Assembly (NCBI GenBank): GCA_965247965.1
Contig: OZ252053.1
Span: 6,324,001-6,388,000 of the forward strand
DNA length: 64,000 bases
Source of the DNA: UBA7328 sp965247965
GTDB lineage: Bacteria; Bacteroidota; Bacteroidia; Chitinophagales; Saprospiraceae
Direction of reading: 5' to 3'
Each line of letters starts with the position of its first letter. Positions within the stretch are counted from its first letter, which is position 1. The notes under the pieces are model-generated. The model had not been told where the DNA came from. It searched no databases and saw only the letters and a program-made list of their open reading frames with translations. Shown piece after piece: positions 28,798-38,906 of the stretch. A program made the translations under genes and the position numbers.

Positions 28798-30427
28798 CCC
28801 GAAAAATTCATTGGCCTTAAATATTACTGCAAAAAATAAGGCATAACTCATTGAATTTCAGTATATTAACTGTTGAAAACAACACAAAAAGTTATGCCCA
28901 AAAAGAAGGGTCAATATACTGCATTTTATCACAATTTAAAAGCATTTCATTACAATTTTAATGGAGAAGCAGTAAGCAGCGATGGCGGGGTTTTGCTGTT
29001 GTCAAAACTGGAACGCAAACACAAACTGATTAAAGAATTTTCAGAACATATTCCGGACTATCGCAATCCTGTATTTGTTTCACACACATATGAAAAGCAA
29101 TTGCAGCAAAGGGTATTTATGATGGCCATGGGCTATGAAGACTGCAATGATTCTAAACATTTGAAAGATGATCCTATTCTGAATGTGTTACTAGAAAATG
29201 GTTTGTGTTCTCAACCTACCTTATGCCGAATGGAGAATAACATTGATTCAACAACCCTTTGGAAATTGAGCGAATGGTTCTTAGATCGCTATGTGAATAG
29301 TATTGATTCTGAAAGCAAAGAAATTGTAATCGATGTGGACACTACAGATGATCCCACCCATGGGAATCAACAATTGAGTTTGTTTCATGGATATTACTGG
29401 TAGTGGATGTATCAGGAGTTATTCTTTTTGGATGGAAAAACAGGTCAAATGATATTACCTGCTTTGTTAAGTGGAACGGAACATCCATCCAAACGATTCA
29501 CTAGTTTGCTGAAAAGAATAGTTAAAAAAATAAGGAAATGTTTTCCATCAATTCGGATAATCATCCGTGCTGATGCAGGATTTTCGTGCTCTGAATTCTA
29601 TCAATTAGCCGATGAATATGATTTAAAATATTGTATAGGCCTTAGCTCTAATTCTGTACTGAAACAGCTATTAGATCCTGAGATTCAATGGGTTAGGGAA
29701 AACTATTTGAAAAAAGGACTCAAGTATCAACATATTGTAGGCGCTTATGGATATAAGGCTAAAAGTTGGGAACATTTTCAAAAGGTATATGCAAAAGTAG
29801 AATCTACCGGAAAGGGTATGAATACCCGAATTTTTGTATCCAACCTTGAAGATCAAACGGGGGAACAGATCTACTATGATTTCTATACGCACCGGGGAGA
29901 AACATGTGAAAACAGAATAAAGGAAATCAAAAACATGTGTTATTCAGACCGACTCTCATGCCACCGTTTTTCGGCCAACTATTTTCGATTAATGCTCTCA
30001 GCTTTGGTATATGAGTTTTTCCGTCTGATCAAAAAACTTATAGCTCGTACCAAATACGATCAAGCAAAAAAATGGCTTGTCAATAACATCCGACTTTTCA
30101 TCCTTAAAGTCGGGGCAATCGTAAGCGAAAGAAAGAGATATATCAATATCAAGTTTTCCAAAGCCTATGCCAGACAGAATCTTTTCAGACAGTTGATAGA
30201 GCTGTCTTGAAAATTGGATAGCCCAAACCCATTATCAACTGGTTCAAAATCACAATAACTCATAACAAAAAGGGCACTGCCTTGCCTCAAACAAACTACT
30301 CAACTACACCGTGCTTACAAATTTGCCATTTCTGCCCAGAAATTGTCTTCTCGCCATCAGTAAACCCTGCCGTGCTGCCTAGGTTCGAAAATTTTACCGA
30401 ATTTTAAACGCCTATGAATAATGCGGG
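28798..30427. mobile_element. IS1380-family element, 1630 bp, TTAA target duplication
   Basis: The left end cccgaaaaattcattggc and the right end (inward) cccgcattattcataggc form imperfect inverted repeats. The target duplication ttaa is at 28794-28797 and 30428-30431. The size and 4-bp duplication suit IS1380. The disrupted gene's frame resumes exactly on the far side. Confidence 0.82.
28873..30210 (+). pseudogene. IS1380-family transposase with in-frame TAG
   Basis: One frame runs from 28873 (or ATG 28894) to 30210, broken only by TAG at 29401-29403. The N-terminal half has VSSDGGVLLLSKLERK and the catalytic block IVIDVDTTDDPTHGNQQLS; the second half has IIIRADAGFSC and the Glu region HRGETCENRIKEIK. 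The stop lies within HGYYW-stop-WMYQELF, where family members continue without a break, so a single substitution (for example CAG to TAG) is likely. Confidence 0.85.
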
Positions 30428-30472
30428 TTAATAACTGGAAAGCGAATTTGGGCTCATTCGGGGAAGGATTAA

Positions 30473-30789
30473 ATGTTGTACGCAAAATAGATCTTGCATA
30501 AATGGATTGCTGTTTGAATACAATATCGTTGGACGTTAGTCGCTCCTATTTGGGGAGTTTCTCATGTAGTCTATTTTGCTGGTTTACAATCGCTTATAAC
30601 GACGTATAGGACTAGAATGACCTCGAATTAATCCGAATTCCCTTGAATTTGGGGAAACGAATTTTTCGTTCACTCAGTGTGAAGTTCGTTCCGCAAAATG
30701 TAATACGAAATTCCACCCCCTTGGTCCCCCGCCAGCGGGGCATTGGCATCAACTCTAACTTAACATATATTCGATTATGGTATATAAAA
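30473..30789. other. intergenic DNA without genes
   Basis: No ORF with recognisable content. It holds a GC-rich patch near 30716-30740 (accccc-ttggtccccc-gccagcgggg) of the kind seen in Bacteroidota intergenic repeats. The left edge continues the decayed tail of the FG-GAP pseudogene. The left end of the truncated IS4-type element must lie near its right edge, but I could not fix it. Confidence 0.4.
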
Positions 30790-30839
30790 AGAGCTGTTTA
30801 CCTTTAAGTTAGACTAAAAACCTGAGGTAAAACAGCTCT
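30790..30839 (+). promoter_or_regulatory. stem-loop just upstream of a truncated transposase gene
   Basis: agagctgtttacct (30790-30803) pairs with aggtaaaacagctct (30825-30839) around a 21-nt loop, with a one-base bulge. It ends 4 bp before the transposase ATG. Such a structure could sequester the start in read-through transcripts, a known way IS elements limit expression; here that is inference. Confidence 0.45.
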
Positions 30840-30843
30840 AAAT

Positions 30844-31535
30844 ATGATACCTCAAATTTCGGAAATTATTTCCAAATTACCAATTCATTCTCTTGCTTTA
30901 GAATCTGGTTTCATTCGGAGAAGTGATTATAAGATTGATTCGGTCAATTTTCTTTTGTCCTTTTTCGAAATGATGTCGACAAATGTTTTTTCTCTTTCTA
31001 ACTGGGCCAAAACATTGTCAATTTTTTTACAACAAACGATCAGCAGTCAAGCTTTACAAAAGAAACTAACATTTAGGCATGTAGGATTTGCTGAAAAGTT
31101 TTTAGAAGTGGCAAGTAGCTACTCTTTGTCCAATGCTCCTATAGGTTATCAAGGTCTTCTCAGTAGTTTTAATTCCGTGTTTGTTACTGACAGTTCCTGT
31201 CTGAGTATGCCTAAAATTCTGAACGAAGTTTTCCCGGGTAGCCACTCAAAAAAGGGAGATGCAGCAACGGCTAAAATTCAATTGACAATGGAATTAAAGT
31301 CAGATGTTTTACACAAAATGGATCTTAAATCATTTAGAGACAATGACCAATCTTATGCTTTTGACATTTTCGATTTAGCCAAAGCAGGTGACCTTGTAAT
31401 TAGAGACTTGGGATACCTGGTTATGGATTGTTTGATCGCAATGATTGAAAAGCATATTTTTTTTATTTCAAGACTTCGAAGTAACATAGATGTGTTTGAT
31501 AATCAAGGAGTTAAGATAAATTTGCTGAGGTGCCT
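30844..31535 (+). pseudogene. IS4-type transposase truncated by IS copy A
   Basis: About 230 residues are present from MIPQISEIISKLPIHSLALE through the first catalytic Asp (NSVFVTDSSCLSMP) and the second (GDLVIRDLGYLVMD) to RSNIDVFDNQGVKINLL, where IS copy A starts at 31536. The Glu-containing C-terminal third is absent on the far side of the IS, so the loss is larger than a simple insertion. Non-functional. Confidence 0.8.
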
Positions 31536-32856
31536 CATACTACTGGACATTGGGGTTAAAATAATACAATGTCTTGAAATAAAGTAGGTTATATATTATA
31601 ATAAAGTGGAATATATCATTATTGTTTGTAAAACAAACAATTAACAACAATGACAATTCCACTCGTAAGCGAAATAAAACCATTTTTCTCAGGTTTTGAA
31701 GAACATGTAATAAAAAATTTTCTCACAACAGCCCAAGGTATATTATCAGCCAGGACGACGAATTTGAACATTGTAAAGGATAAGCTCCCTGGAATACTCG
31801 AAAACCAACAAAACACCAAACCTGATTCGAATTATAAGAGGTTGATCCGTTTTTTCAATATGGATGATGCTGACAAGCAGGCATTGATTGAAGCTATATT
31901 ATGTTTTAGTTTTTATTTGTTGAGACTCAAAGCGAAGAACATCAAATATTTGGCACTAGATGGTACGAGCTGGGAGAATGGCAACAAGAATATTCACTTA
32001 TTAACATTGAGTGTAGTGGTCAATGGAGTAAGTATTCCAATATGGTGGGAAGACTTAGACAAGAAGGGTATGAGTAATTTTAATGAAAGACGAAAGGTGA
32101 TAGACAAAGCCTGTAAATTATATAATCTGAAAGGTTTGATACTACTAGCAGATCGGGAGTACATCGGAGAAAGATGGTTTAAATATCTGGTAGACAAGGG
32201 GTTAGAGTTTGTAATTAGGTTAAAAAAGGGAATTTATAAAGGGTATGTGGACAACCAAAGGGGAAAGGATAAGACATTTTATAAACACCAACATCTTCGA
32301 TACATTGGTATTGAACGTGAAGCATTGAAAAAACGGTATCAAATCTGTGGAGTGTCTAAACAAATTGAAATCCTTGGAAAAAAATTTTCTTTTGTGATTT
32401 TTAAAAACCCCAAAAGTTCAGCCAACGAACCTCTGTTTTATTTCATATCTACATTGAAAGACAAAAGAAAAATAGTAAAGCTTTACCCTATTCGTTGGAC
32501 TATTGAAACTTGCTTCAAACACTTAAAATCAAATGGTTTCAATTTAGAAGCTCTTAATTTTAAAGACTCTGGAAAAATAGAATTGACAATGGGTATTGTA
32601 GTATTTATCTATGCCTTATGTATTGAACAGGGTCTAACCCAACTCAAGCACAAAAAGAAGAGTGATTGGAAGAAATATAAAAACGGATCGATCAACTTAG
32701 TCGTTTCCAAATTTAAAAAAGGACTATCCTTTTTAGAAATCAAATTCAACAACCTTAGAAATTTCATATGCTTTCTTTCTCATTCCATTCGTTCTATCCC
32801 CAAACCCTCTTGGCTATTCTTTGAACCACAATTTATAGCTCATGTCCAGTAGTATG
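31536..32856. mobile_element. IS4-family element, copy A (1321 bp)
   Basis: The ends catactactggacat (left) and atgtccagtagtatg (right) are perfect 15-bp inverted repeats. The 9-mers flanking it (gaggtgcct and agctacgtg) differ, so copy A lacks a target duplication and its flanks have been rearranged. It matches copy B at 47906-49226 except for one base that I found (32193 versus 48563). Confidence 0.9.
31650..32852 (+). CDS. IS4-family transposase, copy A
   Basis: 400 residues, complete. Catalytic regions: YLALDGTSWENGNKN (first Asp), GLILLADREYIGERW (second Asp), and YPIRWTIETCFKHLK, which fits the Y-x2-R-x3-E-x6-K signature of IS4 transposases. It ends 4 bp inside the right inverted repeat. 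It differs from copy B only at one residue (KYLVDKG here, KYLVNKG there). It appears functional. Confidence 0.92.
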   Translation: MTIPLVSEIKPFFSGFEEHVIKNFLTTAQGILSARTTNLNIVKDKLPGILENQQNTKPDSNYKRLIRFFNMDDADKQALIEAILCFSFYLLRLKAKNIKYLALDGTSWENGNKNIHLLTLSVVVNGVSIPIWWEDLDKKGMSNFNERRKVIDKACKLYNLKGLILLADREYIGERWFKYLVDKGLEFVIRLKKGIYKGYVDNQRGKDKTFYKHQHLRYIGIEREALKKRYQICGVSKQIEILGKKFSFVIFKNPKSSANEPLFYFISTLKDKRKIVKLYPIRWTIETCFKHLKSNGFNLEALNFKDSGKIELTMGIVVFIYALCIEQGLTQLKHKKKSDWKKYKNGSINLVVSKFKKGLSFLEIKFNNLRNFICFLSHSIRSIPKPSWLFFEPQFIAHVQ

Positions 32857-32977
32857 AGCTACGTGTTGAGAAAATTGCTAATAAATTGAGGATCAATGTG
32901 TTGTCTGTAGGCGATGAGATATGTTTTTAAACAACTTCAATTGCTAAGTTGGGCTTGCTGATCCAACCAGGCTTAAT

Positions 32978-33013
32978 AAAGAAGGAGATACCTTCAAGGT
33001 ATCTCCTTCTTTT
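32978..33013. terminator. strong bidirectional hairpin terminator
   Basis: An almost perfect palindrome, aagaaggagatacc-ttcaa-ggtatctccttctt, is flanked by an A-run on one side and a T-run on the other. It lies 32 bp beyond the TAG of the minus-strand T9SS tail (33045), so it was probably the terminator of the HYR/lectin gene. Confidence 0.8.
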
Positions 33014-33044
33014 CGTGTGAGGGACCGCCTCCCTCATCTCTTGC

Positions 33045-36000
33045 CTACTGCTTAATTATTTTCTTCAATTCAACTACTCCATTGTTTTTTTCAATGTATA
33101 TGAAGCAATAGTTCGTGAAGGATTTCGGCCAAATTCGAAGTGTTAACAGCAGTATCTTAAATTCAAGATTTTCTATAACGCTGATTATCAAGTATTTATG
33201 GCCTGCTTATTTGGCAATCCTATTAAAATGCAAGTTTCGGTTCAGACGATACTTTAGTTTTAATAATTTATCCATAATTCTAAGATTGAGTATCAACGAG
33301 TTATGAAATATTTCCTTCACGGACTATTGGTATAATATAATGGAGCATTGTTGATCCATTGGAAATAGCCTTCATCGTGATGGTCACTCAGGCCGATATA
33401 CGCGCTTTGAACTGTGAGAAAATTGGCTAGCATATTATTCTCTTCATAATCATCGATTACAGCAAGATAGCCGCCGTGATTTTCGCAATCCTTCTGAGCA
33501 TCGTGCCAAGTTGCATGGTATTCAGAGCAATAATAATCGTGTCCGCCTCTCGATCCCATATATACAAAACCTGGTATATAGTGCTTCAAGTCGGTTACAC
33601 CAGCGCAACACGTTTCTACTGTCGGTTCCTCCCAATTGACGTATACCTCATATTGACCGTATTGTAAATCGACAACTATATCTTCAGGACAGGTGAGTTG
33701 TAGCTTGCCGTGTTTCACCACTTCAAAGCTACACGTTGCCACATTGCCGCATGCATCTGTTACTTTGTATTCTATTGTGGTAGAATAACCAGTGAATTGA
33801 TTCGGATAGTGAGGTCCTTTTGTTTGCTCGATTTTTACGCATGGAAATTCAACTATAAATTCTAATTTTTTATAATTGTATTGATCGTTCCAATAGCCAT
33901 TGTAAAGCAACTCTACATAATTCTGCAAACCGCGATAATTATTGGGCTGTCCCGGATACCAGTTGGAATAGGTGACGGGTTCTCCATTGACCCATTCGAA
34001 CGTTCCTTCGTACTCTTTGTCAGTGAGCCCGATATACGCTGATCTTACTGTTATAAGATTGCTGAGATAGTGGTTCTCTTCTTCAGAATTTATAATTGCC
34101 AAATGGCCGCCGAGATATTGCGCTTTTTCGTGAGCATCTTCCCATGTGGCAGCATATTTGGAACAAAAATATCGGTGACCGTTGTACTGTCCCATGTACA
34201 CAAAATTGTCAATATAATCATGATCACACTTTGTACACGAAGTATTGACTTCTGGCAAAGGCCATTTATCGTAGTGTAAGTTATCACGGCATTCGATCAC
34301 TATATCATCGGGACACGAAATCAATAGCCCACTTCCAGGATGTTCTTTTACTCTCACCTTAAACGAACAAGTGGATTCGTTGCCACATTCGTCAGTAGCC
34401 GTAATTACTACTTCTGTCATACCAATAGGAAAATCATAACCATTGGGTACCGAACTGCTCAGCGTTACATAGCTACAATTGTCAGAAGTAGTTGGTTCGT
34501 CCCATATGTATTTACTCATTTCTGAATATATAGTCACATCCGATGGACAGTAAGTGATGACCGGCGCCTCGTTGTCCTTCAAATTAATGCGCTGTGTGCA
34601 TTGAGCGTATATATGCGTTCCAGGCACTTTCGCTGTCCAAATCCGGTCAAATTTGAGTTTGCAACTATTGTTAACTATGATCTCATCTTTGTACGTTACT
34701 ATGATTTCATCGCAATTGTTGTACGAATATTCTATACTAGGTTCACCTGTATTCTCGGGCCATGGGCTTTCGTGCCTACACGCAACGTATTTGGGCGGGC
34801 AGATGAGTTCAAGGCCGGTTACACAATCTTTCCTTTCTACCGTAACCGTAAACGAACAGGTCGCTGTCTCACCGCATACGTCCTTTGCGACATAGGTGAC
34901 CGTAGTCGTACCAACTGGGAAAGTAGTTCCGCTATTGACATCGGATTCGAAAGAGGCGATTTTACAGTTGTCCAAAGCGATGGGTTCATCCCAATGATAT
35001 GTCGCTTCGGAAACGTCCAAAGTGACATCCTCAGGGCATCGATCTATTACAGGAGGTAGATCGTCCTTCAAGTTCACGCGTTGTGTACACTGAACATATA
35101 GGTCTGTTCCAGGTACCTTGGCCGTCCAGATGCGGTCAAATTTGAGTTTGCATTTATTATTTGCAATGATGTAATCTTCGTACGTGACGATGATGTCATC
35201 ACAATTGTTATGCGAGTATTCGATTGTCGGTTCGCCCGTATTGTAAGGTAAAGGACTTTCGTGCCTGCATCCTACGTATTTGGGAGGACATATAATTTCA
35301 AGATCGGTTCCGCAGATCTTTTCTTCTACGGTAACGGTAAAAGAGCAAGTCGCTGATTCGCCGCAACCATCCTCTGCAAGGTAGGTAACAGTAGTAGTGC
35401 CTAAAGGGAAAGTGCTTCCATTACTGACATCTGACCCGAAAAACACTATTTCGCAATCGTCCCAGGCAGTTGGTTCTTTCCAGTAATAGGTTGCTTCGGA
35501 AATATCCAATGTCACATCCTCCGGGCAGCCATCTATCGTAGGCGGCGAATTGTCTTTCAGTTTAATCACTTGCCTGCATTCGGCATAGATGTCTGTATCC
35601 GAAATCTCCGCTGTCCAAATTCGCTCTATCTTTTTATTGCAAACCTTATCCTTGATAATTGTGTCGCGGTACGATAGTACAGGTGTTCCGCAGTCATAAC
35701 TTGAAATGTTAATTGTGGGTTCGCCCAATGCGTCTACAGAAATATCATCCGATGGACAACCGTTGTACTTTTTCGGACAGTCTAATGTCAAAGTAGCGCT
35801 GCATTGCTGGACGGTCACACTGAACGAACAGGTGCTGGTGTTGCCGCAGTTATCTACAGCCGTGTAGGTTACAACTGTAGTTCCCACTGGAAATGAATGC
35901 TCGCTTTGAAAATTCGAATAGACTGTTTCTACTCCGCAATAATCAATCACTTTCGGCTCTGTCCATATATATACAGGGTCGGTATCTACAAGGGTTATAC

Positions 36001-36388
36001 TTCCCGGGCAGTACGTGATATATGGACCATCTGCATCTATTAACCAAATAATCTGTTCTCTCGTCGAACTGAGCGGAATTTGAGTGGGCTCCATGTATTC
36101 GGCCATCCATGATCGTTTGATCAGCACTTCACAGGCCGTATTCGTAAAAATGTCATCGGAATATGTTACCATAATGTCCAAAGGACAGTTTTCATCTCCG
36201 GGCGTTGCAGTAGCAACACCTGTGTTCGCCGGTGTAATATCATCGCCCGGACATCCTAGATAAGTGCTCGGCATTTGGATAATAGGGGATGTGGTGCAAT
36301 GCTGGGCCTGAGAAGAATAAGAGGAAAATAATACAATTGAGAATAAACAAATCAGTACCAAACTTCTTTGAAGTACAGAAGATTTCAT
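33045..36388 (-). pseudogene. secreted HYR and C-type-lectin surface protein, C terminus replaced by an inverted-repeat element
   Basis: From 36388 a signal peptide (cleavage near SQAQ) precedes about 1000 residues. Four HYR-type modules each carry FP(V/I)G(T/M)T and AxDxCGxxxTCSFxVxV cores, separated by Cys-rich linkers (GCPSDD, CRHESP). Then comes a C-type lectin domain (ATWEDAHEKAQYLGGHLAI to GYWNDQ), another HYR-like piece, and a second lectin domain that stops at NNAPLYYTN (33330). After a 224-bp element, 33105-33045 encodes FIYIEKNNGVVELKKIIKQ, the typical end of a T9SS type A sorting domain. The middle of the second lectin domain and most of the sorting domain are lost. Probably a surface adhesin. 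Confidence 0.8.
33106..33329. mobile_element. 224-bp element bounded by the CAATAGTCCGTGAAGG repeat
   Basis: caatagttcgtgaagg at 33106 and ccttcacggactattg ending at 33329 face each other as 16-bp inverted repeats with one mismatch. The interior is AT-rich without a convincing ORF. No target duplication flanks it, and the coding pieces on each side are not adjacent parts of the protein, so it is more likely the scar of recombination between two elements than one clean insertion. Confidence 0.6.
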
Positions 36389-36556
36389 ACGTTTTGATTT
36401 TGCACTATGTCAATGGTAATGACATAATTTCGGTTATCAAATCTCAGCGTTATTTTTGAGATTGTTTTGCATCGGTGGGTAGGAGTTTCGAAAAGGATTG
36501 CAAAGCTATGCAATTATTATCGAGATTGTCCTACAACTTAAAATTAAGAAACGTTA

Positions 36557-38197
36557 ATGTGTCTGCAAGAAATGCTAAAGAAATATTGTAGCAATTGCCT
36601 TGTTTTATGCTCAATTCTCGGGTATACCCTTATGTCTTGCGTTGAATCGGAAACGCATTCTGTCAATGTATTCCACTATAATCAGCACAACCCACTTACT
36701 TCACTAGACCCTGCTTTTGCCAAAAGCCAGAGTAATATCTGGCCGGTTAGCCATTTGTATAGTAGACTGGTTTCATTAAGCGATTCGTTGGAAATAGAAA
36801 AGGATATTGCTAAAAGCTGGAGCATTTCGGAGGATGGCTTGAGATATATTTTCGACCTTCGCAATGACGTCTTCTTTCATGGGGACATTTGCTTTGGCGG
36901 GGAAGAAAGACGCCTTACGGCACAGGATGTCGTTTATTCATTTAATAGAATTATCAGCCCACAAATGAATTCTCCCGGTTCTTGGATATTCAAAGAAAAA
37001 GTTGCTGATCACGATCCATTTGCGGCTGTTAATGATAGCACATTTGAGATCAGGTTGAAAGGCCCCTTTGGTCCATTTTTGAGCCTGCTTACCATGCAGT
37101 ATTGCTCAATAATACCACATGAGGCGGTGGAATATTATGGAACTCAATTTTTCGAAAACCCGGTAGGTTCGGGGCCTTTTCAGTTCAAAAGATGGATCGA
37201 CAGGAGCGGTTTGTTTTTAATAAAAAATGAAAACTATTATCAAGATGTTTATCATAATCTAGAAGGCATACGCACGAGCTTTATTCCGGACAGGAGCATT
37301 GCACTTCTGGAAATTATTAGTGGAAACCTCGACTATATGACCGGTTTGGAATCTTCATATGTAAATACAGCACTAAATAAAGAAGGCAAACTCAGAATTA
37401 ATTTGAGAGATAAAATAGTTATTGACAAAAACCCCTATCTCAATTTCGAATATTTGGGAATCAACCTAGACTTGGTCGAGCAAACGAATAGTGTTTTGAG
37501 AAACAAAGAGTTCCGACAAGCTTTGAACTATGCAATCGACAGAGAGCTTATGCTGAATAGTTTGCGAAATGGGGTAGGAGTCGCTTCGGATTCGGGAGTC
37601 ATTCCAAGGGGGTTGCCTTCATACAACCCTTCAGAAGTTCAAGGTTATACGTACAACATTGAAATGGCTAAGGAAAAGTTATCGAGGGTTTTAAATCACC
37701 ATGATTTCCAAAATCATGGTGATTTATCGACGGAAACAATCGTAATCAGCACAAGTAAGGACTACCTGGATCTCACCACTTTCATAGCTCGCCAATGGGA
37801 GGAGTTAGGCCTTAATTTAGAAATAAATGTGATGGAATCCGCAGCGCTTCGCGATCAAATGAGGAAGTCAGCTATCCGAGTTTTCAGGGCTTCCTGGATC
37901 GCAGACTATCCGGATGGTGAGAATTATTTGTCTCTGTTTTATAGTAAAAATCCAGCGCCGCCTAATTACACACGATATTCGAATCAGATATTTGATGAAC
38001 TATACGAAGAAGCAATTCTTCCCCAATCGGAAAAGAGCAAGGCAAAGCTTTATCATGCTATGAACAGGATTATAGTGGAAGATGCACCGGTCATTTTCCT
38101 ATTCTATGATGAGACAGCAAATTTTTACAGGAAGGGAATAAAGGGCATGCCGACGAATGCCATTAATGCATTAGACATAAAGCAGATTCAGTTATAA
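36557..38197 (+). CDS. family-5 extracellular solute-binding lipoprotein (peptide/nickel ABC type)
   Basis: 546 residues with a lipoprotein signal (LGYTLMSCVES). The SBP_bac_5 pattern is clear: LDPAFAKSQSNIWPVSHLYSRLV, DIAKSWSISEDGLRYIFDLR, LTAQDVVYSFNRI, the NPVGSGPFQFK block, and RQALNYAIDRE. It should bind oligopeptides or a similar ligand for an ABC importer, but no permease or ATPase gene is adjacent, so partners must lie elsewhere. ATG at 36557 or 36572 may start it. It is divergent from the HYR gene, with 168 bp between. Confidence 0.87.
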   Translation: MCLQEMLKKYCSNCLVLCSILGYTLMSCVESETHSVNVFHYNQHNPLTSLDPAFAKSQSNIWPVSHLYSRLVSLSDSLEIEKDIAKSWSISEDGLRYIFDLRNDVFFHGDICFGGEERRLTAQDVVYSFNRIISPQMNSPGSWIFKEKVADHDPFAAVNDSTFEIRLKGPFGPFLSLLTMQYCSIIPHEAVEYYGTQFFENPVGSGPFQFKRWIDRSGLFLIKNENYYQDVYHNLEGIRTSFIPDRSIALLEIISGNLDYMTGLESSYVNTALNKEGKLRINLRDKIVIDKNPYLNFEYLGINLDLVEQTNSVLRNKEFRQALNYAIDRELMLNSLRNGVGVASDSGVIPRGLPSYNPSEVQGYTYNIEMAKEKLSRVLNHHDFQNHGDLSTETIVISTSKDYLDLTTFIARQWEELGLNLEINVMESAALRDQMRKSAIRVFRASWIADYPDGENYLSLFYSKNPAPPNYTRYSNQIFDELYEEAILPQSEKSKAKLYHAMNRIIVEDAPVIFLFYDETANFYRKGIKGMPTNAINALDIKQIQL

Positions 38198-38207
38198 GTA
38201 ATTGATA

Positions 38208-38906
38208 ATGAGCAGCTTACCATTAGTACGATACGAAGATCTTGGAAATATTTCTTATGAAAAGGCCTTGTCATATCAGAAAGGTAAACAATCAGAAATC
38301 ATAGCAGCGAAAAGATTGGGAAAAATTCCAACAAGCGCATTTTTACTGTGCGAACACAATCACGTCTATACTTTAGGGAAGAGCGGATCGATTCACAATC
38401 TGAAATACGACGATTTTCAACTCCAGTCAAAGGGTATAGAATTTCACCACACTAACAGGGGAGGGGACATTACATACCATGGCCCGGGACAAATTACCGG
38501 CTATCCTATTTTTGACATGGATCAGTTTTATAACGATTTGCATCGCTATGTGCGGGATTTAGAGGAAGTAATAATAAGGGTGCTTGCGGAGGTAGGATTG
38601 AAAGGAATTAGAATTCCGGGTTATACGGGTGTATGGTTACCGAAAACAATGAAGAATCCTCTAGAGCGCAAGATTTGTGCAATAGGTGTGCATATGAGCA
38701 GGTGGGTGACTTTGCACGGCTTTGCTCTGAACGTTAATACGGATATTTCAAAGTTTGATGGCATCATAGCTTGCGGGATACAGGAGAAAAGTATGGCAAT
38801 CACGTCTATTCAAAATGAGCTAGGGAGTGCTTTTGACATGGGAGAGGTGAAAGCGCTTGTTGTTGATCAGTTTGTGGAGGTTTTTGAATTTCGTTATTTA
38901 TTATGA
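38208..38906 (+). CDS. lipB: lipoyl(octanoyl) transferase LipB
   Basis: 232 residues. LipB transfers octanoate from acyl carrier protein to lipoyl domains in the cytoplasm. The family block HHTNRGGDITYHGPGQ is intact, the Lys is in RKICAIGVHMSRWVTLHG, and the catalytic Cys in DGIIACGIQEKS. ATG at 38208 was preferred to the TTG at 38202. It follows the solute-binding protein gene by 10 bp and overlaps the next ORF by 4 bp. Confidence 0.93.
   Translation: MSSLPLVRYEDLGNISYEKALSYQKGKQSEIIAAKRLGKIPTSAFLLCEHNHVYTLGKSGSIHNLKYDDFQLQSKGIEFHHTNRGGDITYHGPGQITGYPIFDMDQFYNDLHRYVRDLEEVIIRVLAEVGLKGIRIPGYTGVWLPKTMKNPLERKICAIGVHMSRWVTLHGFALNVNTDISKFDGIIACGIQEKSMAITSIQNELGSAFDMGEVKALVVDQFVEVFEFRYLL

Larger units (their letters stand above)
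28208..30472 (+). pseudogene. FG-GAP/VCBS repeat protein gene, frameshifted and split by IS1380
   Basis: A signal peptide starts at 28208 (MKIIDSFLMTCFAISLIQSQ). The protein continues through CSIGDVNRDG, then shifts frame near 28360 (WYAGPDFVPRP, LWDVDGDGRKDVLIDDGWY) and again near 28557 (YQVVDLNDDDRNDIIWGRGH). It reaches DLDGDRKGEL at the IS1380 left end. Across the IS (one ttaa removed) it resumes as ITGKRIWAHSGKD and ends at 30472. Repeats of D-x-D-G type match VCBS proteins. It has at least two frameshifts plus the insertion. Confidence 0.82.

Noticed and set aside
33115..33306. 63-residue ORF inside the 224-bp element
   Set aside because: Begins within the inverted repeat, basic and Leu/Ile-rich by AT composition, with no similarity that I recognise.
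33106..33329. Simple MITE insertion into the HYR gene
   Set aside because: No target duplication, and the flanking coding pieces are not contiguous in the expected protein.
34601..35059. Plus-strand ORFs inside the HYR gene
   Set aside because: They are antisense shadows of repeated HYR coding sequence with no protein-like composition or start context.
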